The notes under the pieces are model-generated. The model was not told the DNA's origin and did not search any database. It saw only the letters and a program-made list of their open reading frames with translations. From NCBI GenBank assembly GCA_963576565.1, contig OY755044.1:54035783-54099782 (forward strand): 64,000 nt of DNA. The letters are read 5' to 3'. The translations under genes and the position numbers were made by a program. Numbering within the stretch: position 1 is the stretch's first letter; the number at the start of each line of letters is the position of its first letter. The DNA is from Aspidapion aeneum (Eukaryota > Arthropoda > Insecta > Coleoptera > Brentidae). Below are positions 35,060-46,881 of this stretch, in pieces.

Positions 35060-35505
35060 ATCAGTTATCTTTTAGTGATGTCATCCGTTATGCTCCCTTC
35101 GATTCCCATTCTTTCTTTTATGATCTCATTTCTTATGTGATCTATTCTAGATATTCTCATTGATCTTCTTATTGCATCCATTTCGACACTTTCCATTTTT
35201 GTTTTGTATTTTTCTGTTAAGCGACAAGTCTCTATTCCATACAACAGCGTGCTTTTCACCATTGTTTCATATATGTTAAATTTTACATTCTTTTTTATCT
35301 CTCTGCTCCATAAAATACTGTTAAGACATCCAATAACCTTTTTTGCTTTTACTGTTCTTTTTTCCAGTTCTTTACAGTCTGTTCCTGTCTTATCAAATGT
35401 GACACCCAAGTATACATACTCATTGCATGGAGATATTACTTGTCCATTGTCTAGTTCTAACTCACTGGATTCGTTTCCAATACATAAGTACTGTGTCTTG
35501 TACAC
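35060..35505 (-). pseudogene. RTE reverse transcriptase, C-terminal part
   Basis: Minus-strand reading: YKTQYLCIGNESSELELDNG, YVYLGVTFDKTGTDCKELEK, LNSILWSREIKKNVKFNI, TLLYGIETCRLTEKYKTKME and RMGIEGSITDDITKR, the thumb/connection region of RTE-like RT. It is the direct continuation of the segment ending at 38049; joining across the 35510-38045 insertion restores frame (WGLTVN followed by VYKTQYL), matching the uninterrupted copy at 14150. Confidence 0.9.
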
Positions 35506-35509
35506 GTTC

Positions 35510-38045
35510 CCAACCAACATTTAAAGTTGTAACGACAAAACCCCAACTAGAAAGAATTTCTTAAAAGTAACCGCAACGTACTCCCACTACGTCTCAGTAT
35601 ACCATACAGCGACGTTTTAATTCCCTAAGTGGGGAACCAATTTCTGGTTATAACTACTTGGCCAAGTGTTTAAAGTCACTGTAGTAACAACTACACTACT
35701 ACGTCGTAGCCAGGTATCTACTACGTCGTAGAGGCTGGTTTTTTTCCGTAATGGCATAAAAGTTGCGATGTAGTTGCAAATAATATAATCGTTTCTTTTT
35801 GGTAGAATTGTTACACAATATGGTGGACACAACAGTAAACAGACTCGCTTAGTTTTTTGTTTGGTTATGGTTATAATATGTACTATGTTATCCAAAAGGG
35901 TGAGAATTTACGAGCAGAGGATCAAAATTCGAGTGCGACGCAAAGTTTTTTGTATAACATGCATTATATATATTGCAAAAAACCGGTGCGCCCGTAAAAT
36001 TGAGCCGTTTTCTGGTAGCTGATGGAATTTTTGTGTTGTGATTTTGGAGGTTATGTTTTCATAATCGACAGTTAACTCCAACAAATGGTGCTTAAGAAGA
36101 GCATTTTTGGTAAGCTTCAACTAATTTGTTAATAAAATAGTATAGCTCTTTAATATGAGCTCATAAAACGACAACAAAAATATTGAATTTTCTTACTTAC
36201 ATAAAAACATGGCGTCCCAAACTATATTCCCTGATAGTCGAAAGGGTTACTTGAAAGTGAGCCTAAGTTACGGCAGCGTCTCACTTACGACTTTTATGTC
36301 GGCATTTCTTTTTAGTTCACACTCGAATTTCTACTCCTTCGTTGCAGAAACGTATTATTAACTAGCTTTCGCCACTAGAATACGTCTACAGAGTGATAGG
36401 AACCACGCGATAAGTATAACTACTACCCTCAAGTTATTGGGGTGTCGCCACTTGTCATTGCCCGTTTCTGCCAACAACAGCATCACTGCTTATAGGTTAT
36501 GTACGAGCGTGAATTTGTGGTAGGTTTTAAAACAAAAACAAGATAAATTAAATTCCATTAGAACAATAAATGAAGTACCAATAAAAAAAGTTTTTTAAAA
36601 ATGTATGTTGCAGTCGAGAGCATGATCCCTATTCTAGAATTTCTAGGAAGTGTTGGTCAAGGAACTAAAAGAACGTAGTCACATCAATGAAATCAACTTA
36701 TTGTTACTTTTTCTATTTACACATTGCTCTCACAATTCGTATGTAGTATTTTTTATTGTTTTTAGATATTTTGGCATTGTCAATATTCAGTAATTTTTAT
36801 TATTATAAGCCCTATAAGTAAAAAAACAATCTCTGAGACTTGTTAGATCGCTTAGAAATCCGCATGTAACCACGATATATCTAACTTGTTTTTTTATTAG
36901 CCGCAAACAGCGCAAAAGTTCCTAGATGAAGTCTAGCATATCCCAGAGGTTATTTTAGGAGCCGTGCATAAATTAGATATTAGGGACCTATTGCAATAAA
37001 GCCTGGCACAAAACACAGCACAAATTTAAGTTTATTCACTTCAAACCAAGCTTTAACAACAGCACAAATTTGAAGAAAACCAAAAAGACAAATACCCAAG
37101 CTCAACACATAAAATGAATCACAGTGAGACACGACACGTCAGCACAAGAGGCATAGATAGACGAATTCGGTTTAGTCCGCACAAGAGGGTTACGATGGCG
37201 ATAGGGTGGTGCCACAGCACAAACCACGAACGACCGTAAAGACAGTACAAGAATAGAACAGCAATAAGTAGCGTAAAAGATTAAGGATGGAGATTAAGCA
37301 TGGACCAGGGAATTCTTAAAATCCGTGTGCGGTACTCGACACTTTGGATCAATATTTTGCATTTTGATTGTTTTGCAAAATGGTTAAGCAATGAGCTCGA
37401 AAAAATGGACTGCCCAAGGTAGTTAAAAAAATATTTGCAAAACTATTCCTAATATTCCCATATTATAAAAGGAGCCACAAAAAGTAGGGTTAAGAATGCG
37501 TGCGACCGAGATGCGACTTCAAAAAGTCTACGTTTTCAAAGTAGAAACAGGAAGGAGAGATAACTTCAAAAGATCGACATTAAAAAAAAGTCAAAGTAGT
37601 TGCGGCTTTAAAGTTGATCCAAAAAGTTATTTTGTCTCTATTGTTACATCAGATGTTACTATGATGACACAAACTTTTGTGGCAAAAATTAAAGTTATAA
37701 TGTAGTTGTCGGATACACTTGTTTGGGACTCCAATGAAGCTTAACTTTCCAGTGGTAATTAAGTAGGATATAAAAGTCAGGGCGACTACGAAATAACGAC
37801 TAAAAAGAAAGTAAAACTTTACCAACGTCCTATTGTGGTAGAGAAGACTATCAGAATCGACTATCAAGAAACAATCCTAAGAAGTAGTTTAGAGGGTCGT
37901 TTTTATGAAACATCTACTATTTCCTGATACTAAATGGTAGTTAGAACTAAAAAGTAACAAATTTTGGTTGGGATCACCACATTTCTACTTTAAGAAAGTA
38001 GCAAAGCCTTTAGAACATGTAGCCGCTACTATAAATGTTAGTTGG
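35510..38045. mobile_element. 2.5-kb DNA element with 4-bp target duplication (copy C1)
   Basis: Ends are CCAACCAACATTTAAAG (left) and AATGTTAGTTGG (right), inverted to each other. GTTC occurs on both sides (35506-35509 and 38046-38049). The RTE copy at 14150 has the uninterrupted site. The outer parts are the reverse complement of a second copy at 45345-46541, which lacks the internal 36259-37592 segment. No transposase found. The superfamily is unassigned: a 4-bp duplication occurs in Sola and Chapaev-like groups, but no protein is present to decide. Confidence 0.85.
36259..37592. mobile_element. ~1.3-kb insertion inside C1
   Basis: Absent from the second copy at 45345-46541, where the flanks are joined as CTTGAAAGTAGTTGCGG. 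AAAGT lies on both sides (36254-36258 and 37593-37597), consistent with a 5-bp target duplication. The ends show no clear inverted repeat. It contains a block at 36981 resembling the end of the 33971-51787 host element. No coding frame recognised. Confidence 0.7.
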
Positions 38046-38048
38046 GTT

Positions 38049-38508
38049 CACTGTTAATCCCCACTTTTGGTATTCTTCCATTAACTTTCTCATCATATAC
38101 TCCATGTCCTCTTTATCATTAGCTACAATTACTTGGTCGTCAGCAAACTGTAGTGTGTATATGGTAAATCGGTCGTTAACTTGTATTCCCATGCCGTGCA
38201 TTTTCCGTTTCCAGTTTTTTAGAGCTACTGCGATATATATTTTAAAAAGAGTTGGAGAAATACAACATCCCTGTCTTAAGCCTTTTGTTACCAGGAATTC
38301 TTTTGAAAGTCGATTTCCAATTTTAATTTTAGATTTTGACCCTTTGTATAGTTCTTTTATCGCTTTTATATATGTATGATTGATATTAGTCTGCTCTAGC
38401 ACTGTCCATAGTTTTTCTACTGGAACGGTATCATATGCTTTTTGTAGGTCCACAAAGGTAACATGAGTCTCTATATTTCTGGCGCTCCTTTTCTCAATTA
38501 CTTGTTTT
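38049..38508 (-). pseudogene. RTE reverse transcriptase, central catalytic part
   Basis: Minus-strand reading: QVIEKRSARNIETHVTFVDL, QKAYDTVPVEKLWTVLEQTN, KIGNRLSKEFLVTKGLRQGC, ISPTLFKIY, LQFADDQVIVANDKEDMEYM and YQKWGLTVN. Motif A (FVDLQKAYD), motif B (GLRQGCCISP) and motif C (FADD) are all present. It is flanked on the right by the CR1/Jockey-type insertion and on the left by C1. Confidence 0.92.
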
Positions 38509-41500
38509 TTTTTTACGGGTATGCGCACTCGCAAGGAGATCCCTATCACGCTCGAGAAGCGGCAAGTGCGCGGAAATGTTGGTGTGTGTTGGTTTTGAAA
38601 CGGTTCAGGTTGTAACCTGCAGGGAAAACTGTCGCAGGGAGTTTATTCCACAGCGATGCTGTTCTCCAGAGATATGAATTCTGATATAATGATGTTCTTG
38701 GTGCCTCTATTTTGACAATAAATTGATGGTTACCGTCTGTTTGACGTGTTCGCCTAGTAGGTGCTACTCCCGGGGGGATCATACGTGCCAACTCTACACA
38801 GCATTTTCCGTGATAATACCTGTAGAAAAGAGATAGATCGCCCACAGTTCTTCGATGTTCGAGACTATCCAAGCTACGGGTAAGTGCAAAGCATTAAGGT
38901 ATGTTTGGGTGCCGCACTCCATATATGTGAGCAGTACTCCATAGTTGGTCGAATCTGGGCTTTGTAGAGTGTCAGCAGTTGGCTTGGTGTATACAGATGT
39001 CTTGTACGACATAGCACCCCAAGCTTTTGGGAAGCCCTTTTAGCTATATCTGCCACGTGACTGTGCCAAGACATGTTGGTCTCTGCAGTGATTCCTAAGA
39101 TGTTCAACTGGCTCTGCAATGCGACAGCACTTCCAGATAGCATGATGTTTGGCTCACCGGTGCTGGTCTTTTTTGAAAACAGGGCTGCTTGAGTTTTCTG
39201 CGCGTTGAACTGTACAAGGTTTTTGTTGCCCCAGTCCTCTATTATCTCCAAGTCGTTATTTATCTGTGATATTGCAGTTAGTCTAAGGTAATGGAATTCA
39301 CCTGCGGAGAGACATGTGGGTGGTATGACTGAGACTACATTGCCATCATCTGCAAAGCAATAAAGTGGATTTACTGTTTTATCTATGAGGTCATTTATGT
39401 AAATCAGAAAAAGTGTTGGCAAAAGGATTGCTCCCTGTGGCACACCAGCATTTATTTGGTAAGAGTTGGAGTTCCGGCCATCCAGTGCAACATAAATGGA
39501 TCTATCCTTAAGGTAACTTTCAAACCAAGTGCAAAGTCTCGGCGACAATCCCGTTTGCTTTGAGCTTGTTGAGCAGATTTTCATGCCAGACTTTATAGAA
39601 TGCTTTAGATATATCTAAGGCAACTGTTCTTGTTTCACCTCGCAACTCAATCGCTTTTTGCCACAAGTGAGTGACGTATGTAAGTAAATCGCCAGTTGAC
39701 CTATATTTTCGAAATCCGTATTGCTTGTCGTTGATAATTTTGTACTTTTCCAAGTACTTGGTTAGGTGATTGTTCACAACTCTTTCCATTACTTTTGATA
39801 TCACCGGAAGTAGAGCAATTGGTCTATAGTTTAACGGATCTGTCTTTTTTCCTTTCTTTGGAATGGGTTGTACTGCGGCAGACTTCCATGATGATGGATA
39901 TACTCCTTGCCTATAAGATAAATTGAATAATTTTGCGAAAGTTGGGGTGAGTTCGCTAGCACAATTTTTGAGTACTATCGCGGGAATGCCATCTGGACCC
40001 ATTGCTTTGTTTGTATCCAACTTTTTAAGGGATTTTCGTATTTCTCTGTGACAAAAGGGTACCTCTGGCATACTGTGGGAAACCCTTTCAATGAAAGGAG
40101 GAGTTTTTCCATTTGGCACTGTTAGGTTTGAGTTGGAGGAAAAGATTTTGGCCAGCATATTGGCTTTTTCCTCTGATGTTGTGGCTAAGTGAGTATTTTT
40201 ATCTGTAGGTGGTGGTATGGATGACTTGGTGAAGTTTGATCCAACGGCTTTTGCAAGAGACCAAAAGGACCTAGAACTACTTGGACAATTCAGCAACCTG
40301 TTTTTTATTCTTTGATTGTATGTTTCTTTGGCGGCGTCAATAGTAATTTTGCAACTATTTCTGGCTTCTATAAATTCTGTGTGGTTTTGAGCGGTTTGTT
40401 GTCGTTTACAAAGGTTATATGCTCTGTGTTTTTTCTGTACAGCCGTTTGACACTGGCCGTTGAACCAAGGTTTTGCATTAGCTCTGCGTTTTATTGTATG
40501 TGGGATATATGCATCCATTCCAGATAGGATTACTTTTGTTATTTCATTACAGCAAATAGTGGGATCAGCTGTTTTAAAGCAAACCTCTTGCCATGGAAAA
40601 TCCAGGTAAAACTGTTTAAAGTCATTCCATTTTGCCGATTTATAGTGCCACATTTTACGAGGAAGTGATTGTTGGCTTGGCGGTATGAACATTTCGCACT
40701 TTGTTCTTATAAGTTTATGATCGGATGAACCAAGTGGGGGATCTACTTGAATTGTGTACAAGTCAGAATTTGTAGTTAGGAACAAGTCTAAAAGCGCTGC
40801 AAATTCACCCCTTTCTGAGATACGGGTAGGTTCATCGACAAGCTGCGTTAGACCACAACTTATGGCAAAAGCTTCTGCTTCCCTGCCTTCATTATCTGTT
40901 TTGTTGTGGTGTTTTAGCCAGGGTATATTGTGGACGTTGAAATCGCCTAAAAAAACAATTTCCGCATGTGGATAGTTAGACTGTATACTATCACAGTTTT
41001 CGGATAATGTTGCAAAAAAGTTTTGATACTCGGTGTTACTTGGCGGTCGGTAGAGGCAGCAAATGAACTTGGTCGATGACTTTGAGGTGAATTTCAGCCA
41101 TATGATATCCAGGTTCGCTGGTTCTAGCTTCTCCTCTCGATGACATGAAAGGTCATTTTTAATGTACACACAGATCCCAAAATTATGTCGAAATCGGTGG
41201 TGTGGGTCATAGCCGGGATAAAGATAGTTCACAATAGGTGTTGCAGAACTGATTTTAGTTTCAGTGAGAACAAAGATGTCAGGTCTTTGTTCTTCAAGAT
41301 ATTGGTAAGCTGAATTCATGTTGGTACTTAATCCTCTTATATTGCTAAAATCAATTCTGAGTTGAGTTTTTGGTCTTCTTTTAATATCTTTGCATGAAGG
41401 ACCCCCAGGATCACCCGACGCCCGGAGATCCGAGTGGTCGGGTATTTTACCTCCGGAATATTTTGATCCTGGAGGCGCCATCATGCTATCTGTTACTCAT

Positions 41501-41623
41501 TGTTGGAACCGGACTGCCAGCGCAGTAGCGGAACGTGGTGATACCACTTAGCGCTACTCACTTCTGGCATGGTGGTATCTCACCGGTCGACGCCCAATGA
41601 GTAAAAAGCGTCTACCACCTACC
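38509..41623 (-). mobile_element. CR1/Jockey-type non-LTR retrotransposon inserted in the RTE element
   Basis: Minus strand with a poly(A) end (T run at 38505-38514). The RTE sequence is continuous across it (DNVFCL above, QVIEK below), as in the copy at 13757. ~3.1 kb: the endonuclease-RT ORF plus a short leader, so ORF1 is absent and the element is 5'-truncated. No target duplication could be read because the junction falls in A/T runs. Confidence 0.88.
38546..41484 (-). pseudogene. Endonuclease-reverse transcriptase ORF of the CR1/Jockey-type element, frameshifted
   Basis: A 654-codon frame (41484-39520) contains an apurinic-type endonuclease (LTETK, FLGDFNVH, SSDHKLI), a linker, and the start of RT (NKAMGPDGIPAIVLKN, NYRPIALLPVISKVMERVV, KQYGFRKYRSTGDLL, VALDISKAF). 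After a frameshift near 39550 the RT continues in the frame 39584-38874 (WFESYLKDRSIYVALDGR, GVPQGAILLPTLFLIYINDL, CFADDGNVV), then shifts again near 38870 into the C-terminal tail (SLEHRRTVGDLSLFYRYYHG). Catalytic motifs survive in sequence, with AFD changed to AFY after the motif A Asp. The long first frame suggests a fairly recent insertion. The exact clade within CR1/Jockey is not certain. Confidence 0.92.
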
Positions 41624-42500
41624 AGACAAAAAACATTATCACTACAAGATCTGCCTGCACGAAACCCACTTTGCTCTTCTTTTTCTTCTTGTTCATGAAA
41701 ATCCTTCTCTATTAGATCTCTAAGAATCCTACCGTACAATCTACTGAGAGTACTAGTTACTGAAATTCCTCTGTAATTGTTGCAATCCAGCTTGTTTCCT
41801 TTTTTATGTATTGAGGATATGAATGCAATTTTCCAATCATCAGGTACTGGATGTCCGTTTATGCATTGATTGATAATATATGTGAGATTTTCGATTAGTT
41901 TTTTTATGATCCATATTTGAGCATTTCAGCATATATTCCTTCAGGTCCGTTAGCTTTTCCGGATTTAAGCTTTTTAATACTATTTTTTATCATTTCTTTT
42001 TCGATGATTACTACCTCTCCGTGTACTTCTGTCTCTCCTCGGAGAGGCTGCCAGATATTCGGGTGTCGTTTCCTGCAGCAGTCCCTTGTAGTGTTCTGTC
42101 CATTGTTCTGGTTTGATGATCTGGATGTTTACTTTTTCTTTTGTTGGGTTTTTTACTGTAGAAATGAATTTCCATACTTCAGAACTCTGCCTACCTCCTA
42201 CGTGTGTATTGATATCGTGGCATTTGCGCTCGAACAGTTCATTTTTTTCTGGTCGTATCAAATTTCTCAGCTGTCTTTTGGTTTCCCTGTAGATTTCTAG
42301 GTCTCTTTGCTCTTTAGTACTGAGCCATTTCAAGTATGTGCGTTTTTTCTCTTTGACCATTTCCTGTATTTTTTCCGTCCACCACATCTTCCTGCTATTT
42401 CTATTATTTTGGTATCCAACAGCTTCGTTGCTTGCTTCCTTCAAGCTTTTTATTATGTTTGTATATATCTCTTCAAATGAGTGTTTTGTGTTTATTAATT
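41624..42500 (-). pseudogene. RTE linker and start of reverse transcriptase
   Basis: Minus-strand reading: KEASNEAVGYQNNRNSRKMW, WTEKIQEMVKEKKRTYLKWL, SSEVWKFISTVKNPTKEKVN, a degenerate KLKSGKANGPEGIYAEMLKY (RT motif 0/1), then LYGRILRDLIEKDFHEQEEK and SGFRAGRSCSDNVFCL, where the CR1/Jockey-type element interrupts. Frameshifts near 41980 and 41740. Confidence 0.88.
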
Positions 42501-42528
42501 TTTTATCTTATCGGTTCTGATACAATCT

Positions 42529-43309
42529 TTAAGTACTTTCGATTTCTAGACTTCTAAAGTTGTATTTTTGATTGTCTTCGATGCATTCTAGGTTTTCATT
42601 TTCTTCAATACTTTCGTCCTTATATGTTTTTCTGAAAGGGAATAATATTTTTGCTTTTACCAGATGGTGGTCAGATTCACAGGTAATACCACGAAGTGCT
42701 CGCCCATCATACCACTTTAATTGCGAGCGTTGTCCACCTATAGCATAGTCAATGATTGATTTAAGATTTCTTGTTGGCTGAATCCAGGTATATCGATGAA
42801 TATCCTTATGCCTAAAAAAACCATTATTTATTTTTAGGTTGTGGGTTTCACACAATTGCATCAGTCTCAAGCCATTATCATTTGTTACTTCTTCTCCAAA
42901 TGGTCCTTTTGCTCTGGGTTTGTCTACCAGTTCGGCTATTAAAATCGCCAAGCATAATTATTTCTCTGGTATTACCGATTTTGGTGATAGTCTCATCAAG
43001 TTGGTCAAAGAACAGTTGTTTTGTAGCTACTTTTTCGTCATCTGATGGTGCGTAGACTGCTATTATGCTTATATTATGACCAAGCATCTTCATGTTCACT
43101 CGAAGTATGTTTTCACTAATGCAATCGTAGTCGGTAATCTTATTTTTTAGGTTTTTCTTTATTAATAAGGATACCCCTCTGGCTGCTCTTCTTTCTTTTG
43201 GGACTCCAGTGTTCGTACCTGTTCCTTTCTTTTTTGTCTCTGTAAGTGCAATGATATCGATCTTACAATTCTGCACTTCGGTTGCAATAAGGTCCAACTT
43301 TTGATTCAC
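42529..43309 (-). pseudogene. RTE endonuclease domain
   Basis: Two overlapping minus-strand frames. The first (43309-42878) has QNCKIDIIALTETKKKGTGT, RGVSLLIKKNLKNK, SIIAVYAPSDDEKV and IIMLGDFNSRTG, the core of an apurinic-type endonuclease. The second (42951-42529) has GLRLMQLCETHNLKINNGFF and ITCESDHHLVKAKI with the terminal SDHH motif. A frameshift joins them near 42920. This kind of domain is related to the one co-opted in vertebrate CFDP2 (family knowledge). Confidence 0.9.
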
Positions 43310-43763
43310 TCCATGTAGCTATATTCATAGTCCTTTGTCATTGCTTTTTTCGTCTTTGAGAATTTCCATCTATTGCTCCGAGGCTTTGTTTAGGCTTTTT
43401 GGTAATTGCTTTGTTTTACAAGTATTAGAGAACCAGTCTAATGCCTCAACCCCCTACTTGGAGGGCCAGGATTTTTAATCAAGGTTTTTCTCCTCTAGCC
43501 TTTGACGAGCCAACGCCATACTGTAAGGCAACAGCTGTCTTTTATACTATCCCTAAAAGAAAGGGTTGCCACCTACGCTATGATCACCGTACCGAGGTCC
43601 ATTATCTCCGCCTTTCATATCGATGTGGTCTTCTCCCGTAACCCTGGGAAAGAGACCCTAGACAGGTGCTAACTCTCCGGGTCGGAGAGTGCCTGGAATC
43701 TACGGAGGGCAGGGGTCGATTCATTTCCCCTGATAGACATCTGACGAGGTCTACCCGTACCAA
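43310..43763 (-). other. Leader region of the RTE element
   Basis: GC-richer than its surroundings and located between the copia junction and the endonuclease start. Probably the 5' untranslated/promoter region; no motif is recognised. Confidence 0.5.
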
Positions 43764-45165
43764 AAAATAATATTATCAAAAAGTTTAATTACATATCCTA
43801 ATACTTTTTCGATCTATTGGATCACTACCATAGTCTGAATCAACATATGCTGATAAAATATCTGGATTGTTCAAATTCCATTCCTGGTCAGATTTGTAAA
43901 ACATCAAAATAAAATCTTTAGTGGCATTTAAGTATTTAAGCACATTTTTCAAATTTTCCCAATGAACTTTTTGAAAACATTTTTGAGAGTTTAGCTTGTC
44001 ATACCAACACTTTGGACTTTGCCTCAAACCATACAGTGCTTTTCCCAATTCACACACATATCCATTTGGCACATTTTTTTAGTCCATCTGGTGGTTCCAT
44101 GTATACTGGTTCTTTGAGTTCCCCATTTAGAAATGCACATTTCACATCCATCTGGTGTATTTCCATCTTGACACTGATAGCTAGTAGTACACGTATAGAC
44201 ATCATACGAGCTACTGGTGAGTAAACTTCTTCGTCTAAGTCTGTCTGCTTAAACCCTCTTGCTACGAGTCTAGCTTTCTTTATTTTCTCTCCATTTCTTT
44301 CTTTCATACTATACACCCATTTTGAGTCTATGATTTCTTTATCAGTTGATCTTGGCACAAGTTTCCATGTTTCGCTTTGTTCTATAGCTTCAAGTTCTTC
44401 GTTTATTGCTTTCTCCCAGCCTTTTTCAATTGCCATTTTATAGGTCTCTGGTATCTCTGTCACATCTCCAGCTGAGAGTGCAGCCATTAATTCTACATCA
44501 TAATCTTGTAATCTCACTGGTGGTTGTCTTCTTCGATTTGGTCTTTGTTTGTTTTCTTCAACTTTCTCTTGTTCTTCATTCTCATTACTACTTTCATTGT
44601 CTGCTGGTTCTTCGTCTTTGTTTGTTTTTTCTTCTTGTTTCTGATCATTATAATCTGTATCAATATTTATTCTTATGATTTCTGTTACTGGTAGCTTCTC
44701 ATCAAATACTAAATTTCTCGCTACTACTATCTTTTCTTTGTCTGGATTCCATAGTCTATATCCATTACTTGTGTAGCCTACCATATACATTGTTTTTGAT
44801 CTACTATCTAACTTTCCAACTCTTTCTTCTTTTGGTACATGTACATATGCCTTGCTTCCAAATACTCTAATTTTGTCTAGATTTGGTTTGGCATTGTACC
44901 ATATTTCTGCAGGTGTTCTTCCATCTTTTATGGTTGTTGTCTGTGTTCTGTTTATGAGATACACACTGGTACTTACAGCTTCTTTCAAAAATTCTTTTGT
45001 CAATGTCGAATCAAATATTAGACATCTGGACTTTTCCATGACTGTTCTGTTGTATCTTTCTGCTATTCCGTTATGTTGTGGGGTTCTTGGCACAGTATAT
45101 TCTATTTCTATACCTTTTTCTCTACATAGGTCTTTGAATTCTTTTGAAATATACTCTCCTAACAA
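43764..45165 (-). pseudogene. Copia integrase C-terminal part and reverse transcriptase
   Basis: Minus-strand reading from 45165: GEYISKEFKDLCREKGIEIE and TPQHNGIAERYNRTVMEKSR (integrase with its catalytic Glu), AEIWYNAKPNLDKIRVFGSK, an acidic linker, then RT (KWVYSMKERNGEKIKKARLV, YSPVARMMSIRVLLAI, MDVKCAFLNGELKEPVYMEP, GKALYGLRQSPKCWYDKLN). The YVDD catalytic block is missing: the frame jumps from CWYDKLN to LKNVLKYLNATKDFILMFYK near 43975, so there is an internal deletion. It ends with SDYGSDPIDRKSI and, after a frameshift, GYVIKLFDN at the RTE junction. Confidence 0.92.
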
Positions 45166-45344
45166 CAAACAATTCGCGACGTGCCAATAGGCAGTCGTCG
45201 TTCAATGCGCTTCAAATAAAAAAAAATACCATGTATGATGAAAAAGTATTGTCTATTTGAAAATTACAGGAATACACCTCTTATATGGGATCCAAAAAGC
45301 AAAGACTATTTAAAAAACATTTAAAATAAGATGCGTGGTTCATC

Positions 45345-46541
45345 CCAACTAACATTTATAGTAGCGGCTACATGTTCTAAAGGCTTTGCTACTTTCTTAT
45401 AGTAGAAATGTGGTGATCCCAACCAAAATTTGTTACTTTTTAGTTCTAACTACTATTTAGTATCAGGAAATAGTAGATGTTTCGTAAAAACGACCCTCCA
45501 AACTACTTCATAGGATTGTTTCTTGATAGTCGATTCTGATAGTCTTCTCTACCACAATAGGACGTTGCTAAAGTTTTACTTTCTTTTTAGTCGTTATTTC
45601 GTAGTCGCCCTGACTTTTATATCCTACTTAATTACCACTAGAAAGTTAAGCTTCATTGGAGTCCCAAACAAGTGTATCCGACAACTACATTATAACTTTA
45701 ATTTTTACCACAAAAGATTGTGTCATCATAGTAACATCTGATGTAACAATGTAGACAAAATAACTTTTTGGATCAACTTTAAAGCCGCAACTACTTTCAA
45801 GTTACCTTTTCGACTATCAGGGAATATAGTTTGGGACGCCATGTTTTTATGTAAGAAAGAAAATTTAATATTTTTGTTGTCGTTTTATGAGCTCATATTA
45901 AAGAGCCATACTATTTTATAAACAAATTAGTTGAAGCTTACCAAAAATGCTCTTCTTAAGCACCATTTGTTGGAGTTAACTGTCGATTAAGAAAACATAA
46001 CCTCCAAAATCACAACACAAAAATTCCATCAGCTACCAGAAAACGGCTCAATTTTACGGGCGCACCGGTTTTTTGCAATATATATAATGCATGTTATACA
46101 AAAAACTTTGCGTCGCACTCGAATTTTGATCCTCTGCTCGTAAATTCTCACACTTTTGGATAACATAGTTCATATTATAACCATAACCAAACAAAAAAAC
46201 TAAGCGAGTCTGTTTACTGTTGTGTCCACCATATTGTGTTACAATTCTACCAAAAAGAAACGATTATATTATTTGCAACTACATCGCAACTTTGATGCCA
46301 TTACGGAAAAAAACAGCCTCTTCGACGTAGTAGATACCTGGCTACGACGTAGTAGTGTAGTTGTTACTACAGTGACTTTAAACACTTGGCCTAGTAGTTA
46401 CAACCAGAAATTGGTTCCCCACTTAGGGAATTATAACGTCGCTGTATGGTATACTGAGACGTAGCGGGAGTACGTTGCGGTTACTTTTAAGAAATTCTTT
46501 CTAGTTGGCGTTTCGTCGTTACAACTTTAAATGTTTGTTGG
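45345..46541. mobile_element. Second copy (C2, ~1.2 kb) of the 4-bp-TSD DNA element, inverted relative to C1
   Basis: Ends CCAACTAACATTTATAG and its inverted counterpart TTTAAATGTTTGTTGG. Collinear with C1 in reverse complement, without the 1.3-kb insertion. The immediate flanks do not show a matching 4-bp duplication (CATC against GATA), so one flank may have been rearranged. Confidence 0.85.
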
Positions 46542-46588
46542 GATATGTTACTAGCCTGAAACAAAATGGCTTTGCCAGTAAGCCCGAC

Positions 46589-46873
46589 CAGTGGCGGATT
46601 CAGGATGTCCGGGGGGGAGGGGCCAAGGAGGGAAAAAAACACAAAATATTTTTTTTTGCGGGATTTAAAAAGAATTAGCTTTAAAAATTACCACTATGTG
46701 CAAATAAAATGTGCCGCAGGCGAAAATTTTAGTAAAATCAGTTAAATTTAATAAAAAAAATTGCGGCTTATGCATTGGTTATTTTTCTTCTGGAATTAAA
46801 AATTATAAGTTTTATGTCAAGGAGGGGGGAGGGCCAGGCCCCTCTGCCCCCCCCCACCCTTGATTCGCCACTG
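46589..46873. mobile_element. 285-bp hAT MITE with perfect 8-bp target duplication
   Basis: Starts CAGTGGCGGATTCA and ends TGATTCGCCACTG; AGCCCGAC flanks both sides (46581-46588 and 46874-46881). G-rich and C-rich runs lie just inside the ends. Non-coding. Confidence 0.92.
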
Positions 46874-46881
46874 AGCCCGAC

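Larger units (their letters stand above)
34850..43763 (-). mobile_element. RTE-type non-LTR retrotransposon inserted in copia, itself interrupted twice
   Basis: Minus strand, 5' end near 43763, 3' end near 34850. The copia frame resumes on both sides (GYVIKLFDN above, NICWKTKK below). Contents: a ~450-bp leader, an apurinic-type endonuclease, a linker, and a reverse transcriptase split by the CR1/Jockey-type element (~38509-41623) and by a 4-bp-TSD DNA element (35510-38045). Same family as 12823-14795. Boundaries are good to about ten bases; the target duplication was not resolved. Confidence 0.88.

Noticed and set aside
44406..45190. Plus-strand frames rich in Leu/Ser/Phe
   Set aside because: Antisense shadows of the copia integrase-RT coding sequence.
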